Shown here: piece by piece, positions 1 to 8,165 of the stretch
Layout of the letters: each line of letters starts with the position of its first letter
Position numbering within the stretch: the first letter of the stretch is position 1
NCBI RefSeq assembly: GCF_945915435.1
Contig: NZ_CAMEFG010000002.1
Span: 1 to 64,000, forward strand
From: an uncultured Paracoccus sp.
GTDB lineage: Bacteria > Pseudomonadota > Alphaproteobacteria > Rhodobacterales > Rhodobacteraceae
Reading direction: 5' to 3'
Length of the DNA: 64,000 nucleotides
Translations under genes and position numbers: made by a program
The notes under the pieces: generated by a model
Told to the model about the DNA's origin: nothing
Databases searched by the model: none
Seen by the model: only the letters and a program-made list of their open reading frames with translations

Positions 1-297
1 CTGGTCCTGAACAACGGCATCTACGGCACGATCCGCGCCCATCAGGAACGCCACTATCCCGGCCGGGTGTCCGGCACGACGATGGAAAGCCCCGATTTCG
101 TGATGCTGGCGCAGGCCTATGGCTATCACGCCGAGCGGGTCGCGCGGACCGAGGATTTTCCGGCAGCCTTCGCCCGCGCGCGCGCCTCGGCCACGGGCGC
201 GCTGCTGGAGCTGGACATCTCGCCCGAGGCGCTGACACCGCGCCAGACCCTGACACAGATGCGCGAAGCCGCGTTGAAAGCAAAGGAAAACCAATGA
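1..297 (+). CDS. Thiamine-diphosphate-dependent enzyme, C-terminal fragment
   Basis: This is the last 98 codons of a protein whose start lies before the window. It opens in frame with LVLNNGIYGTIR, which matches the end of the TPP-binding motif (GDG...NN) of acetolactate synthase-like enzymes. The following PDFVMLAQAYGYHAERV is typical of the C-terminal TPP domain. The stop overlaps the next start by ATGA, so it is translationally coupled to hyuA. The family decarboxylates or ligates 2-oxoacids; the substrate cannot be told from the fragment. A second TPP enzyme lies at 61620-63266, also close to hyuA/hyuB genes. Confidence 0.85.
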   Translation: MVLNNGIYGTIRAHQERHYPGRVSGTTMESPDFVMLAQAYGYHAERVARTEDFPAAFARARASATGALLELDISPEALTPRQTLTQMREAALKAKENQ

Positions 298-2381
298 GTT
301 CCGCGATCCGCCTCGGCGCCGATATCGGCGGCACCTTCACGGATATCGCCCTGGAATGCCGGGGACGGATGTTCTCGGCCAAGGTGCTGACGAATTACGC
401 GGCGCCCGAGCAGGCCATCCTGGACGGCATCGCCGTGGTCACGAAGGACGCGGGCATCACCCCCGCCGATCTTGAGATCGTCATCCACGGCACCACGCTG
501 GCCACCAATGCGCTGATCGAGCGGCGCGGCGCGCGCACCGCCCTGATCACGACCGAGGGCTTTCGCGACGTGATCGAGATGCGGACCGAAAACCGCTTCG
601 AGCAATATGACATCAACCTGCGCCTGCCCACGCCCCTGATCCCGCGCGAGGACCGCTTTCCCGTCAAGGGCCGCATCGATGCGCAGGGGCAGGAATTGCA
701 GCCGCTGGACGAGGATGCGCTGGAAAGGCTGGCCGACCGTATCGCCGCCGAGGGCTTCGGCGCCGTCGCCATCGGTTTCATCCATTCCTACATGAACCCC
801 GCCCATGAACGCTGCGCGCGCGAAATCATCGCGGCCAAGGTGGATGTGCCCATCTCGATCTCCTCCGAGGTCTCGCCCCAGATGCGCGAGTTCGAGCGGT
901 TCAACACCGTCTGCGCCAACGCCTATGTGCGCCCGCAGATGGAGAGCTACCTGGGCCGCCTGCAAACCCGGCTGAAAGAGATGGGCGCGGCCTGCCCGGT
1001 CTTCATGATTCATTCCGGCGGCGGGCTGATCGGGGTCGAGACGGCGGCGGAATTTCCCGTGCGGCTGATCGAATCCGGCCCGGCGGGGGGGGCGATCTTC
1101 GCCGCCGATGTGGCGCGGCGCTTCGGGCTGGAAAGGGTCGTCAGCTACGACATGGGCGGGACCACCGCCAAGATCTGCCTGATCGAGGATTACCAGCCCA
1201 AGACCGCCCGCACCTTCGAGGTGGCGCGGACCTATCGCTTCTGCAAAGGCTCGGGGATGCCGATCTCGATCCCGGTGATCGAGATGATCGAGATCGGGGC
1301 AGGGGGCGGCTCGCTTGCCTGGGTCGATGCGATGGGGCGCATCCAGACCGGCCCGGAATCGGCAGGCTCGGAACCCGGTCCGGCCTGCTACCAGCGCGGC
1401 GGCACCCGGCCCGCGATCACCGACGCCGATCTGGTCCTGGGCAAGCTGGACCCCGACAATTTCGCCGGCGGCGCGATCCGGCTGTCGGTGGCCGATGCCG
1501 AGGGCGCCATCGCCCGCGAGGTCGGCGGCAAGCTGAACCTTGCCACCGAACCCGCCGCCTTCGGCATCGTCGAGGTGGTGGACGAGAACATGGCCAACGC
1601 CGCCCGCGTCCATGCGGTGGAAAACGGCAAGAACATCAGTGACAACACCATGATCGCCTTCGGGGGCGCGGCGCCGCTTCATGCCTCGCGCCTGTGCGAA
1701 AAGCTGGGGATCGACCGTTGCCTGATCCCGCCCGGCGCGGGTGTCGGCTCGGCCATCGGCTTTCTGCGCGCGCCCTTCGGATACGAGGCGCTGACCTCGC
1801 AGGTCCTGCGGCTGTCCCGGTTCGATGCGGACAAGCTGAACGCGCTTCTGGACGGGCTGAAGGCGACCGCCGAGGGCTTTGTGCGCTCGGGCAGTTCGGG
1901 GGCGATCACGCGCGAGATCACCGCCTTCATGCGCTATGTCGGGCAAGGCTGGGAAATCCCGGTCACGCTGCCAGACCGCGCCTTCGGTCCGGCCGACGCC
2001 GACTGGCTGCGCGACGCATTCCGCCAAAATTATGCGCGTTTCTTTGGCCGCGCCATCGAGGGCCTTGACGGGCTGGAGATCGAGATCGTCACCTTTTCCG
2101 TCAGGGCGCAGGACGAACGCCCCTTGCCCGAGGCGCGGCAGATCACCCTTGGCACCCCTGCCGAGGCGGGCGGGACCAGCCGCGCGGTGTTCGACCCGAC
2201 CGAGGGCGCCCCGATGCCCTCGGCCATCGTCGAGCGCGACGCGCTGACCCCCGGCACCCGCATCCCCGGTCCGGCGGTGATCGTGGAACGCGAGACCTCG
2301 ACCGTCGTGACCTCGCCCTTCGACGTGGTGATGCAGGACGACGGCACCCTTCTTCTGATCCGCAAGGAGACCGCGGCATGA
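294..2381 (+). CDS. Hydantoinase/oxoprolinase subunit A (HyuA family)
   Basis: A 695-residue protein of normal family length. The N-terminal phosphate-binding motif GADIGGTFTD is at residues 8-17, followed by the family hallmarks HGTTLATNALIERRGARTA and an acidic MGGTTAKICLIED segment near the middle. The family couples ATP hydrolysis to opening of five-membered cyclic amides (N-methylhydantoin, 5-oxoproline) or related carboxylations, together with subunit B. The start overlaps the TPP-enzyme stop and the end overlaps hyuB, both by ATGA, so the products are probably made in matched amounts. Family assignment is strong. Substrate is unknown, because hydantoinase, oxoprolinase and acetone carboxylase-like members cannot be separated by eye. 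A paralogue is at 55156-57240. Confidence 0.93.
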   Translation: MSSAIRLGADIGGTFTDIALECRGRMFSAKVLTNYAAPEQAILDGIAVVTKDAGITPADLEIVIHGTTLATNALIERRGARTALITTEGFRDVIEMRTENRFEQYDINLRLPTPLIPREDRFPVKGRIDAQGQELQPLDEDALERLADRIAAEGFGAVAIGFIHSYMNPAHERCAREIIAAKVDVPISISSEVSPQMREFERFNTVCANAYVRPQMESYLGRLQTRLKEMGAACPVFMIHSGGGLIGVETAAEFPVRLIESGPAGGAIFAADVARRFGLERVVSYDMGGTTAKICLIEDYQPKTARTFEVARTYRFCKGSGMPISIPVIEMIEIGAGGGSLAWVDAMGRIQTGPESAGSEPGPACYQRGGTRPAITDADLVLGKLDPDNFAGGAIRLSVADAEGAIAREVGGKLNLATEPAAFGIVEVVDENMANAARVHAVENGKNISDNTMIAFGGAAPLHASRLCEKLGIDRCLIPPGAGVGSAIGFLRAPFGYEALTSQVLRLSRFDADKLNALLDGLKATAEGFVRSGSSGAITREITAFMRYVGQGWEIPVTLPDRAFGPADADWLRDAFRQNYARFFGRAIEGLDGLEIEIVTFSVRAQDERPLPEARQITLGTPAEAGGTSRAVFDPTEGAPMPSAIVERDALTPGTRIPGPAVIVERETSTVVTSPFDVVMQDDGTLLLIRKETAA

Positions 2382-4000
2382 CCGACGCGACCTATGAAAT
2401 CCGCATGCAGGTGATGTGGAACCGCCTGATCTCGGTCGTCGAGGAACAGGCGTTGACGCTTCTGCGCACGGCGTTTTCGACCAGCGTGCGCGAGGCGGGC
2501 GATTTGTCGGCGGGCGTCTTCGATCCGCAGGGGCGGATGCTGGCGCAGGCGGTGACCGGCACGCCGGGCCATGTGAACACGATGGCCGAGGCGGTGCTGC
2601 ACTTCATCGCCGAAATCGGCCGTGACGACATGTTTCCCGGTGATACCTATGTCACCAACGACCCGTGGAAGGGCACGGGCCACCTGCATGACATCACGAT
2701 GGTCTCGCCCTCCTTCAAGGGCGACCGGCTTGTCGGCTTCTTCGCCTGCACGGCGCATGTCGTGGACGTGGGCGGGCGCGGCTTTGGCGCCGACGGCAAG
2801 TCGGTCTATGAGGAAGGCATCCAGATCCCGATCATGAAATTCGCCGAACGCGGGCAGGTGAACCGCGATCTGGTCCGGCTGCTGCGCGCCAATGTGCGCG
2901 AGCCGAACCAGGTGGTGGGGGATTTCTTCTCGCTGGCGGCCTGCAACGACGTCGGCCACCGCCGCCTGATCGCGATGATGGATGAAATCGGGCTGGACGA
3001 TCTGGACACCCTGGGCGAGTTCATCTTTGCCCGCACCCGCGCCGCCACGCTGGAACGCATCGCCGCGCTGCCCAGGGGGCGCTGGACGAACGAGATGACG
3101 ACCGACGGCTATGACGACCCCGTCCGGCTGGTCGCCACGGTCGAGACGCGGGGCGAGAGCGTCGAGACCGACTTCACCGGCACCGACCCGATGAGCCGCT
3201 GGGGCATCAACGTGCCGCTGATCTATACCAAGGCCTATGCCTGCTATGCGATGAAATGCGTGATCGCGCCGGATATTCCCAACAACTGGGCCTCGCTCGA
3301 ACCGTTCACGGTGTCCTCTCCGGTCAATATCCTGAACGCCGAACGCCCCGCGCCGGTCAGCCTGCGCCATGTCTTCGGCCATATGGTGCCCGATCTGGTG
3401 CTGGGCGCGCTGGCGCAGGCGCTGCCGGGGCAGGTGCTGGCCGAAGGCGCGGGGGCCTTGTGGAACATCCACATCTCGGCCCGTCCGGTGGCGGGCGCCG
3501 AGGGGCGGCGGGCGGAAATCCTGATGTTCAACTCGGGCGGGATGGGCGCGCGGCCCGGCCTTGACGGGCTGTCGGCGACGGCCTTCCCCTCGGGCGTGAT
3601 GACCATGCCGATCGAGGCGACGGAACACACCGGCCCGATCACCGTCTGGCGCAAGGAGCTGCGCCCGGATTCGGCGGGCGACGGCGAATATCGCGGCGGT
3701 CTTGGCCAGATCATCGAGATCGAGGCGGCCGAGGGCCATCAGTTCGACTTTTCGGCCATGTTCGACCGCGTTCGCCACGCGGCGCGCGGGCGCGACGGGG
3801 GGCAGGACGGCAAGCCCGGCTCGGTGCGGCTGGACGACGGCACCCAGATGCGTCCCAAGGGCTGGCAGCATGTCCCCGCCGGGCGGCGGCTGGTGCTGGA
3901 ACTGCCCGGCGGCGGCGGCTACGGCGACCCCGCCCGGCGCAGCGCCGAGGCCCGCGACAACGACATATCCAAGGGTTATGTGACAGGAGACGGCAAATGA
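2378..4000 (+). CDS. Hydantoinase/oxoprolinase subunit B (HyuB family)
   Basis: A 540-residue partner of the preceding subunit A. Family hallmarks are TNDPWKGTGHLHD at about residues 93-105, a central GINVPLIYTKAY segment and a C-terminal glycine-rich GGGGYGDPA. HyuB subunits form a heteromer with HyuA and carry the metal site of the ATP-dependent cyclic-amide hydrolase. The ATGA overlaps on both sides place it third in a coupled operon that continues into an aminotransferase. That suggests the ring-opened product, or a derivative, is deaminated next; this is inference. Cytoplasmic, with no signal peptide. Confidence 0.93.
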   Translation: MTDATYEIRMQVMWNRLISVVEEQALTLLRTAFSTSVREAGDLSAGVFDPQGRMLAQAVTGTPGHVNTMAEAVLHFIAEIGRDDMFPGDTYVTNDPWKGTGHLHDITMVSPSFKGDRLVGFFACTAHVVDVGGRGFGADGKSVYEEGIQIPIMKFAERGQVNRDLVRLLRANVREPNQVVGDFFSLAACNDVGHRRLIAMMDEIGLDDLDTLGEFIFARTRAATLERIAALPRGRWTNEMTTDGYDDPVRLVATVETRGESVETDFTGTDPMSRWGINVPLIYTKAYACYAMKCVIAPDIPNNWASLEPFTVSSPVNILNAERPAPVSLRHVFGHMVPDLVLGALAQALPGQVLAEGAGALWNIHISARPVAGAEGRRAEILMFNSGGMGARPGLDGLSATAFPSGVMTMPIEATEHTGPITVWRKELRPDSAGDGEYRGGLGQIIEIEAAEGHQFDFSAMFDRVRHAARGRDGGQDGKPGSVRLDDGTQMRPKGWQHVPAGRRLVLELPGGGGYGDPARRSAEARDNDISKGYVTGDGK

Positions 4001-5217
4001 GCTATGTGGCGAAACGCCTTTCGGTGGTGAAGCCCTCGGCCTCGATGGCGGCTTCGCAGGCGGCCAAGGCGCTGGCCGCGACCGGCATCGACGTGATCGA
4101 CCTGGGGCTGGGGGAACCCGATTTCCCGACGCCCGCCCATGTCGCGCAAGCCGCCTACAAGGCCGCGCTGGCGGGTGAGACGCTTTATACCGCATCCGCG
4201 GGCACGCTTGCGCTGCGCAAGGCCGTCGCCGACAAGTTCCGCCGCGAAAACGGGCTGGACTACGCGCCGGACGCGATCACGGTGGCGAACGGGGCCAAGC
4301 AGATCATCTTCAACGCGCTGATGGCGACGCTGGACGCGGGCGACGAGGCGATCCTGCCCGCGCCCTATTTCGTCAGCTACCCCGAGATGGTCAAGCTGCT
4401 GGGCGGCACGCCCGTCACCCCGCAATGCGCGGCCGCCGCCGGCTTTCGCCTGACGCCTGACGTTCTGGAAGCCGCGATCACGCCGCGCACGAAATGGCTG
4501 TTCCTGAACGCGCCCGGCAACCCCTCGGGCGCGGTCTATTCGGCGGATGAGATGCGCGCGCTTGGCGATGTGCTGGCACGGCACCCGCAGGTGCTGGTCC
4601 TGTCGGACGAGATTTACGAGCATATCATCTTCGACGGGCGCGAATTCGTCAGTTGGGGCAAGGCCTGCCCGGAACTGAAGGACCGCAGCCTGATCGTGAA
4701 CGGCGTGGCGAAAGCCTATGCCATGACCGGCTGGCGCGTGGGTTACGCCGCCGGGCCTATGCCGCTGATCAAGGCGATGAACACGGTGCAAAGCCAAAGC
4801 TGCACCTCGGTCGCGGCCCCCATGCAGGCCGCGGCACTGGCCGCGCTGACCGGCCCGCAGGATTGCGTGGCCCGGTTCCGCGAGGCGTTCCAGCGCCGCC
4901 GCGACCTGGTGGTTGCGGGCGTGGCAAAGATCCCCGGTCTGACGCTGCCGGCCCCGGAAGGCGCGTTCTACGCCTATATCGGCTGCGCTGGTCTGATCGG
5001 GAAACGCACGCCCAAGGGCGAGGTGCTGGCCGATGACGTGGCGGTTTCGGACTATCTTCTGGCCGAGGGCCATGTCAGTTCGGTCCCCGGCTCGGCCTAC
5101 GGCCTTTCGCCCTTCTTCCGCATCTCGACCGCGACCGGCGACGAGGTCCTGGCCGAGGCCGTCGCCCGCATCGCCCGCGCAGTCGCCGCACTTCAACCCA
5201 CCGAGGTATCCGCATGA
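3997..5217 (+). CDS. Class I/II PLP-dependent aminotransferase (aspartate aminotransferase-like)
   Basis: A 406-residue fold-type I aminotransferase. It has the N-terminal GLGEPDFPTPAHV segment, an NAPGNPSGAVYS loop, the cofactor-binding Asp at about residue 204 in SDEIYEH, the PLP lysine at about residue 239 in AKAYAMTGWR, and the C-terminal substrate Arg in SPFFRISTA. This is the aspartate/aromatic/branched-chain Ialpha subgroup, and sequence alone does not fix the amino donor. The start overlaps hyuB by ATGA and the stop overlaps the next gene by ATGA. Its probable role is removing the amine from the compound released by the HyuA/HyuB step. Confidence 0.93.
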   Translation: MSYVAKRLSVVKPSASMAASQAAKALAATGIDVIDLGLGEPDFPTPAHVAQAAYKAALAGETLYTASAGTLALRKAVADKFRRENGLDYAPDAITVANGAKQIIFNALMATLDAGDEAILPAPYFVSYPEMVKLLGGTPVTPQCAAAAGFRLTPDVLEAAITPRTKWLFLNAPGNPSGAVYSADEMRALGDVLARHPQVLVLSDEIYEHIIFDGREFVSWGKACPELKDRSLIVNGVAKAYAMTGWRVGYAAGPMPLIKAMNTVQSQSCTSVAAPMQAAALAALTGPQDCVARFREAFQRRRDLVVAGVAKIPGLTLPAPEGAFYAYIGCAGLIGKRTPKGEVLADDVAVSDYLLAEGHVSSVPGSAYGLSPFFRISTATGDEVLAEAVARIARAVAALQPTEVSA

Positions 5218-6032
5218 CCCAGCTTTTCGACACCATCCTGATCACCGGCGCCGCAGGCCGCCTTGGCACGGAATTGCGCCGGGGCCTCGCGCCACTGGCC
5301 CGCAAGCTGCGACTGGCCGATGTGGCCGAGATCGGCGACCTTCAGCCCAACGAAGAAGCGGCGATCTTCGATCTGGCCGACGAGGCCGCCGTTCACAAGG
5401 CGGTCGAGGGCGTTGATACCATCGTCCATTTCGGCGGCGCGCCGATGGAACGGCCCTGGGACGAGGTTCTGAACGCCAACATCCGCGGCAGCTATCACAT
5501 CTACGAGGCCGCGCGGAAACATGGGGTCAAGCGGGTCGTCTATGCCTCGTCCGTCCATGCGATCGGCTATCACAAGCTGGAGGATCACATCGACGCCAGC
5601 GCCCGCCAGCGCCCCGACAGCCTCTATGGCCTGTCCAAGTGTTTCGTCGAGGATCTGGGCCAGCTCTACTGGGACAAGTTCGGCATCGAAAGCGTGATGC
5701 TGCGGATATTCTCGTCCTTCCCCGAGCCTGCCGACCGGCGGATGCTGTGGTCGTGGCTGTCCTTCGACGATTGCATCCGGCTGGTGACGGCGGCGCTGAC
5801 CGCGCCCTGCGTGGGTTGCACCATTTCCTTCGGCATGTCCGACAACCGGCTAAAGACCGTGGACAACCGGCTGGCCGGGCATCTGGGCTATCACCCGCAG
5901 GACAATACCGAATCCTACCGCGCCGGGGTCGAAGGCAAGACGCCCGTGCCGGACCCGAGGGCGCCCGCCGTCCAATGCCTGGGCGGCTGGTTCGTCGAAC
6001 TGGGCCACCCCGACGACGACGCAGCCGGGTAG
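5214..6032 (+). CDS. NAD-dependent epimerase/dehydratase, uronate dehydrogenase-like
   Basis: A 272-residue extended SDR. The nucleotide-binding motif ITGAAGRLGTEL is at the N-terminus, VVYASSVHAIGYH carries the active-site Ser, and YGLSK holds the Tyr-x3-Lys pair. The segment from HIDASARQRPDSLYGLSK to RIFSSFPEPADRRMLWSWLS resembles uronate dehydrogenases, which oxidise hexuronic acids to aldarolactones. It is the last gene of the coupled operon and ends just before a strong hairpin. Its place after an aminotransferase suggests it acts on a hydroxy- or oxo-acid product. A related sugar or hydroxyacid dehydrogenase is equally possible. Confidence 0.85.
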   Translation: MTQLFDTILITGAAGRLGTELRRGLAPLARKLRLADVAEIGDLQPNEEAAIFDLADEAAVHKAVEGVDTIVHFGGAPMERPWDEVLNANIRGSYHIYEAARKHGVKRVVYASSVHAIGYHKLEDHIDASARQRPDSLYGLSKCFVEDLGQLYWDKFGIESVMLRIFSSFPEPADRRMLWSWLSFDDCIRLVTAALTAPCVGCTISFGMSDNRLKTVDNRLAGHLGYHPQDNTESYRAGVEGKTPVPDPRAPAVQCLGGWFVELGHPDDDAAG

Positions 6033-6040
6033 GCGAAAGA

Positions 6041-6071
6041 CCTTCGGGATGGGGCGGACCCATCCCGAAGG
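6041..6071. terminator. Bidirectional hairpin between convergent genes
   Basis: A perfect 13-bp inverted repeat (CCTTCGGGATGGG at 6041-6053, its complement at 6059-6071) with a five-base loop lies between the stop of the plus-strand operon and the stop of the minus-strand FAD oxidoreductase. It has no long T run. Its strength and convergent position suggest termination from both sides. Confidence 0.75.
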
Positions 6072-6075
6072 CGGC

Positions 6076-7293
6076 TCAGATCACGGCTTCTTCCATGAAC
6101 GGCTCATTCGCCGGAATCCGTTCGTAGCGGAAGGGGGTCAGGTCCAGCGTGCGGAATCCGCCGTCCACGATCAGTTCCGCCACCGCCCGGCCCACGGCGG
6201 GGGATTGTTGCAGGCCATGCCCGGAAAAACCGTTTGCGAACATGAAGTTGGCAACCTCGGGGTGCCAGCCGACGATGCCGTTGTGGTCCAGCATGTTGTA
6301 TTCGTAATGCCCCGTCCAGCTTTGCCGCACCTTCAGCGCGTCGAAGCTGGGGATACGATGCCAGAGCGCAGGCCAGATGCGGTCGTCGAATTCCTCGTGC
6401 CGGGTCTGGAAGTCGTCGTAATCCGCCGGGCCGTCGTCCAGCGGCGTGTTGCCGGTCAGGAACAATTCGCCCTCGGGTCGGACGAAGGTGCCCGAGGTGT
6501 CGATGACATTCGGCATCCGGCCGGGGATCGGGGTTTCGCTGGCAAAGACGAAGCTGTGGCGCTTGTAGGGCGCGACCGGGATCGACAGGCCCGCCATCGC
6601 CGCCACCTGCTGCGCGCGCGGCCCGGCGGCGTTGACCAGGATGCCGCAGGCGACGGTTTCGCCGGTGGCAAGCCGCGCGGCACTGACGCGGCCATCCGTC
6701 ACCGTCAACCCGGTGACCGCATTGTCGATATATTCGATGCCGCTGGCCCGCGCCGCCCGGCGCAACCCGTTCAGCAGGCCCATCGAATCGAACCAGCCCT
6801 CTTCCCGCGCCCCCCATGCGCCGCCGCCCAGATCCTCGACGTTCAGCCAGGGAAAGCGATCCCTTAGCGCGCCGGGTTCCAGAAAGACCGTGTGCGCGCC
6901 AAGGCTGCGTTGAAGCTCGACCCTTTCGTGGGCGGGTTCGACCCCCTCGGGCGGGATGCAATAGAGATAGCCGTGTTCGCGAAAGCCCAGGTCCGGCACC
7001 GCCTCGCCCGTATAGAAGGGGGCCATGCGCTGGGTGAAACCGTTGATGAACTCGACCCCGAACTGGCTGATCCTGACGTTGATCGGGTTGGAATATTGCT
7101 GCCGGATGGCGCTGGTCGAAAGCGCGGTCGAGGAAAACTCATAGCTGCTGTCGCGCTCGACCACCAGCACGGACGGGTTGCCGCCCAGCTTCTGGCCAAG
7201 CCAATAGGCGATCGAGGAACCGACGACCGCGCCGCCCACGATGACGATGTCATAGGACGCGCGGGCAGGGGCCTTGTATTGCGGAATGGGCAT
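6076..7293 (-). CDS. FAD-dependent oxidoreductase of the DAO/sarcosine oxidase family (FOXRED1-like)
   Basis: A 405-residue flavoprotein. The dinucleotide-binding motif YDIVIVGGAVVGSSIAYWLG is near the N-terminus and the family's C-terminal NGFSGHGLQQSPAVGRA closes the fold. These enzymes oxidise secondary or tertiary amines, or amino acids, to imines. I chose the start at MPIPQYKAP because the FAD motif follows directly; the same frame stays open much further upstream but overlaps the next gene antiparallel-free coding sequence and looks non-coding there. It is probably co-transcribed with the HpcH/HpaI aldolase upstream, 11 bp away. The RidA protein in the divergent operon could detoxify an imine or enamine product of this enzyme; this is inference. 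Confidence 0.9.
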   Translation of the reverse strand: MPIPQYKAPARASYDIVIVGGAVVGSSIAYWLGQKLGGNPSVLVVERDSSYEFSSTALSTSAIRQQYSNPINVRISQFGVEFINGFTQRMAPFYTGEAVPDLGFREHGYLYCIPPEGVEPAHERVELQRSLGAHTVFLEPGALRDRFPWLNVEDLGGGAWGAREEGWFDSMGLLNGLRRAARASGIEYIDNAVTGLTVTDGRVSAARLATGETVACGILVNAAGPRAQQVAAMAGLSIPVAPYKRHSFVFASETPIPGRMPNVIDTSGTFVRPEGELFLTGNTPLDDGPADYDDFQTRHEEFDDRIWPALWHRIPSFDALKVRQSWTGHYEYNMLDHNGIVGWHPEVANFMFANGFSGHGLQQSPAVGRAVAELIVDGGFRTLDLTPFRYERIPANEPFMEEAVI

Positions 7294-7304
7294 GAGCGGA
7301 CCCT

Positions 7305-8069
7305 TCAGGCAGAGAATGAGGCGATGAGATTGTCCGAGCCGCGCGCCAGCAGGCCCAGGTCGGCGCCCACGGCGACCATGCGGAAGCCGTCGGCCAGATA
7401 GCGTTCGGCGTCGGCCTTGACGGGGGCAAGGATGCCGCTGGACTTGCCCGCATCCGCCGCTGCGCGCCGCACGGATGCGATGGCCGCCTGCACGTGGTCC
7501 GCACTCGGGTTGCCCATCGCATCCATATTCGTGGACAGATCGCCCGGCCCGACGAACAGCACATCGACCCCCTCGACCGCCGCGATTTCGGCGGCATTGG
7601 CCACACCCGTCTCGCATTCGATCTGGACCGCCAGCAACTGGTTGTCGCGCGCCGTGCGGTGGTAATTCGCGATCCGCCCGAACTGATTCGCGCGATGGCC
7701 GGTCGAAAAGCCGCGGATGCCCGCTGGCGCATAGGACATGGCGGCCACGATCTCGCGCGCCTGATCGGCGTTGCGGACGTTCGGGATCATCAGGCTGCGC
7801 GCGCCCGCGTCCATGAACTGCTTGATCAGCACCGCGCTGTCCGAGGGCAGGCGCACCACCGATTCGCAGGGGAAGGCGGCGGCGGTCTGAAGCTGCGCCA
7901 TGACGCTGCGCAGGTCGTTGGGGCTGTGTTCGCCGTCGATCAACAGCCAGTCCGCACCCGCGCCCGCCATGATCTCGGTCGCAAGGGGGCTGGCAAGGGA
8001 ACACCACAACCCGAGGCATCTGTTGCCCGATTTCAGGGCATTCTTCAGGGAATTCGCGCGCTCTTGCAT
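7305..8069 (-). CDS. HpcH/HpaI family aldolase
   Basis: A 254-residue class II, metal-dependent TIM-barrel aldolase. Family motifs are DWLLIDGEHSPNDL (catalytic region), the metal-ligand Glu in VQIECETGV, and VDVLFVGPGDLSTNMD. Members cleave 2-keto-3-deoxy sugar acids or 4-hydroxy-2-oxo acids to pyruvate and an aldehyde. I prefer the start at MQERANSL because a GAGGG ribosome-binding site sits about 8 bases upstream. An in-frame ATG at 8117 has none and would overlap a palindromic candidate operator. It is first in a two-gene minus-strand unit divergent from the dehydrogenase operon. Confidence 0.9.
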   Translation of the reverse strand: MQERANSLKNALKSGNRCLGLWCSLASPLATEIMAGAGADWLLIDGEHSPNDLRSVMAQLQTAAAFPCESVVRLPSDSAVLIKQFMDAGARSLMIPNVRNADQAREIVAAMSYAPAGIRGFSTGHRANQFGRIANYHRTARDNQLLAVQIECETGVANAAEIAAVEGVDVLFVGPGDLSTNMDAMGNPSADHVQAAIASVRRAAADAGKSSGILAPVKADAERYLADGFRMVAVGADLGLLARGSDNLIASFSA

Positions 8070-8110
8070 TTTATCGGCCCTCTGCCACATGAATGGTTGA
8101 AATTTGTATG

Positions 8111-8126
8111 ATGTCATATATCACAT
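8111..8126. promoter_or_regulatory. Candidate operator in the divergent promoter region
   Basis: ATGTCATATATCACAT is a 16-bp imperfect palindrome (14 of 16 positions symmetric). It lies between the aldolase start (8069, minus) and the dehydrogenase start (8166, plus), in an A/T-rich stretch unlike the surrounding coding DNA. The GntR/FCD regulator at 11077-11859 in the same operon is the obvious candidate ligand; this is inference. Confidence 0.5.
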
Positions 8127-8165
8127 AATGCAAGGATGATTTGCGGCGACTCGCAAGCGGAAAGG

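Noticed and set aside
3997..5217. Assigning a specific aspartate aminotransferase gene name
   Set aside because: Fold and active-site residues are clear, but the Ialpha subgroup covers many substrates and the gene sits in a catabolic operon.
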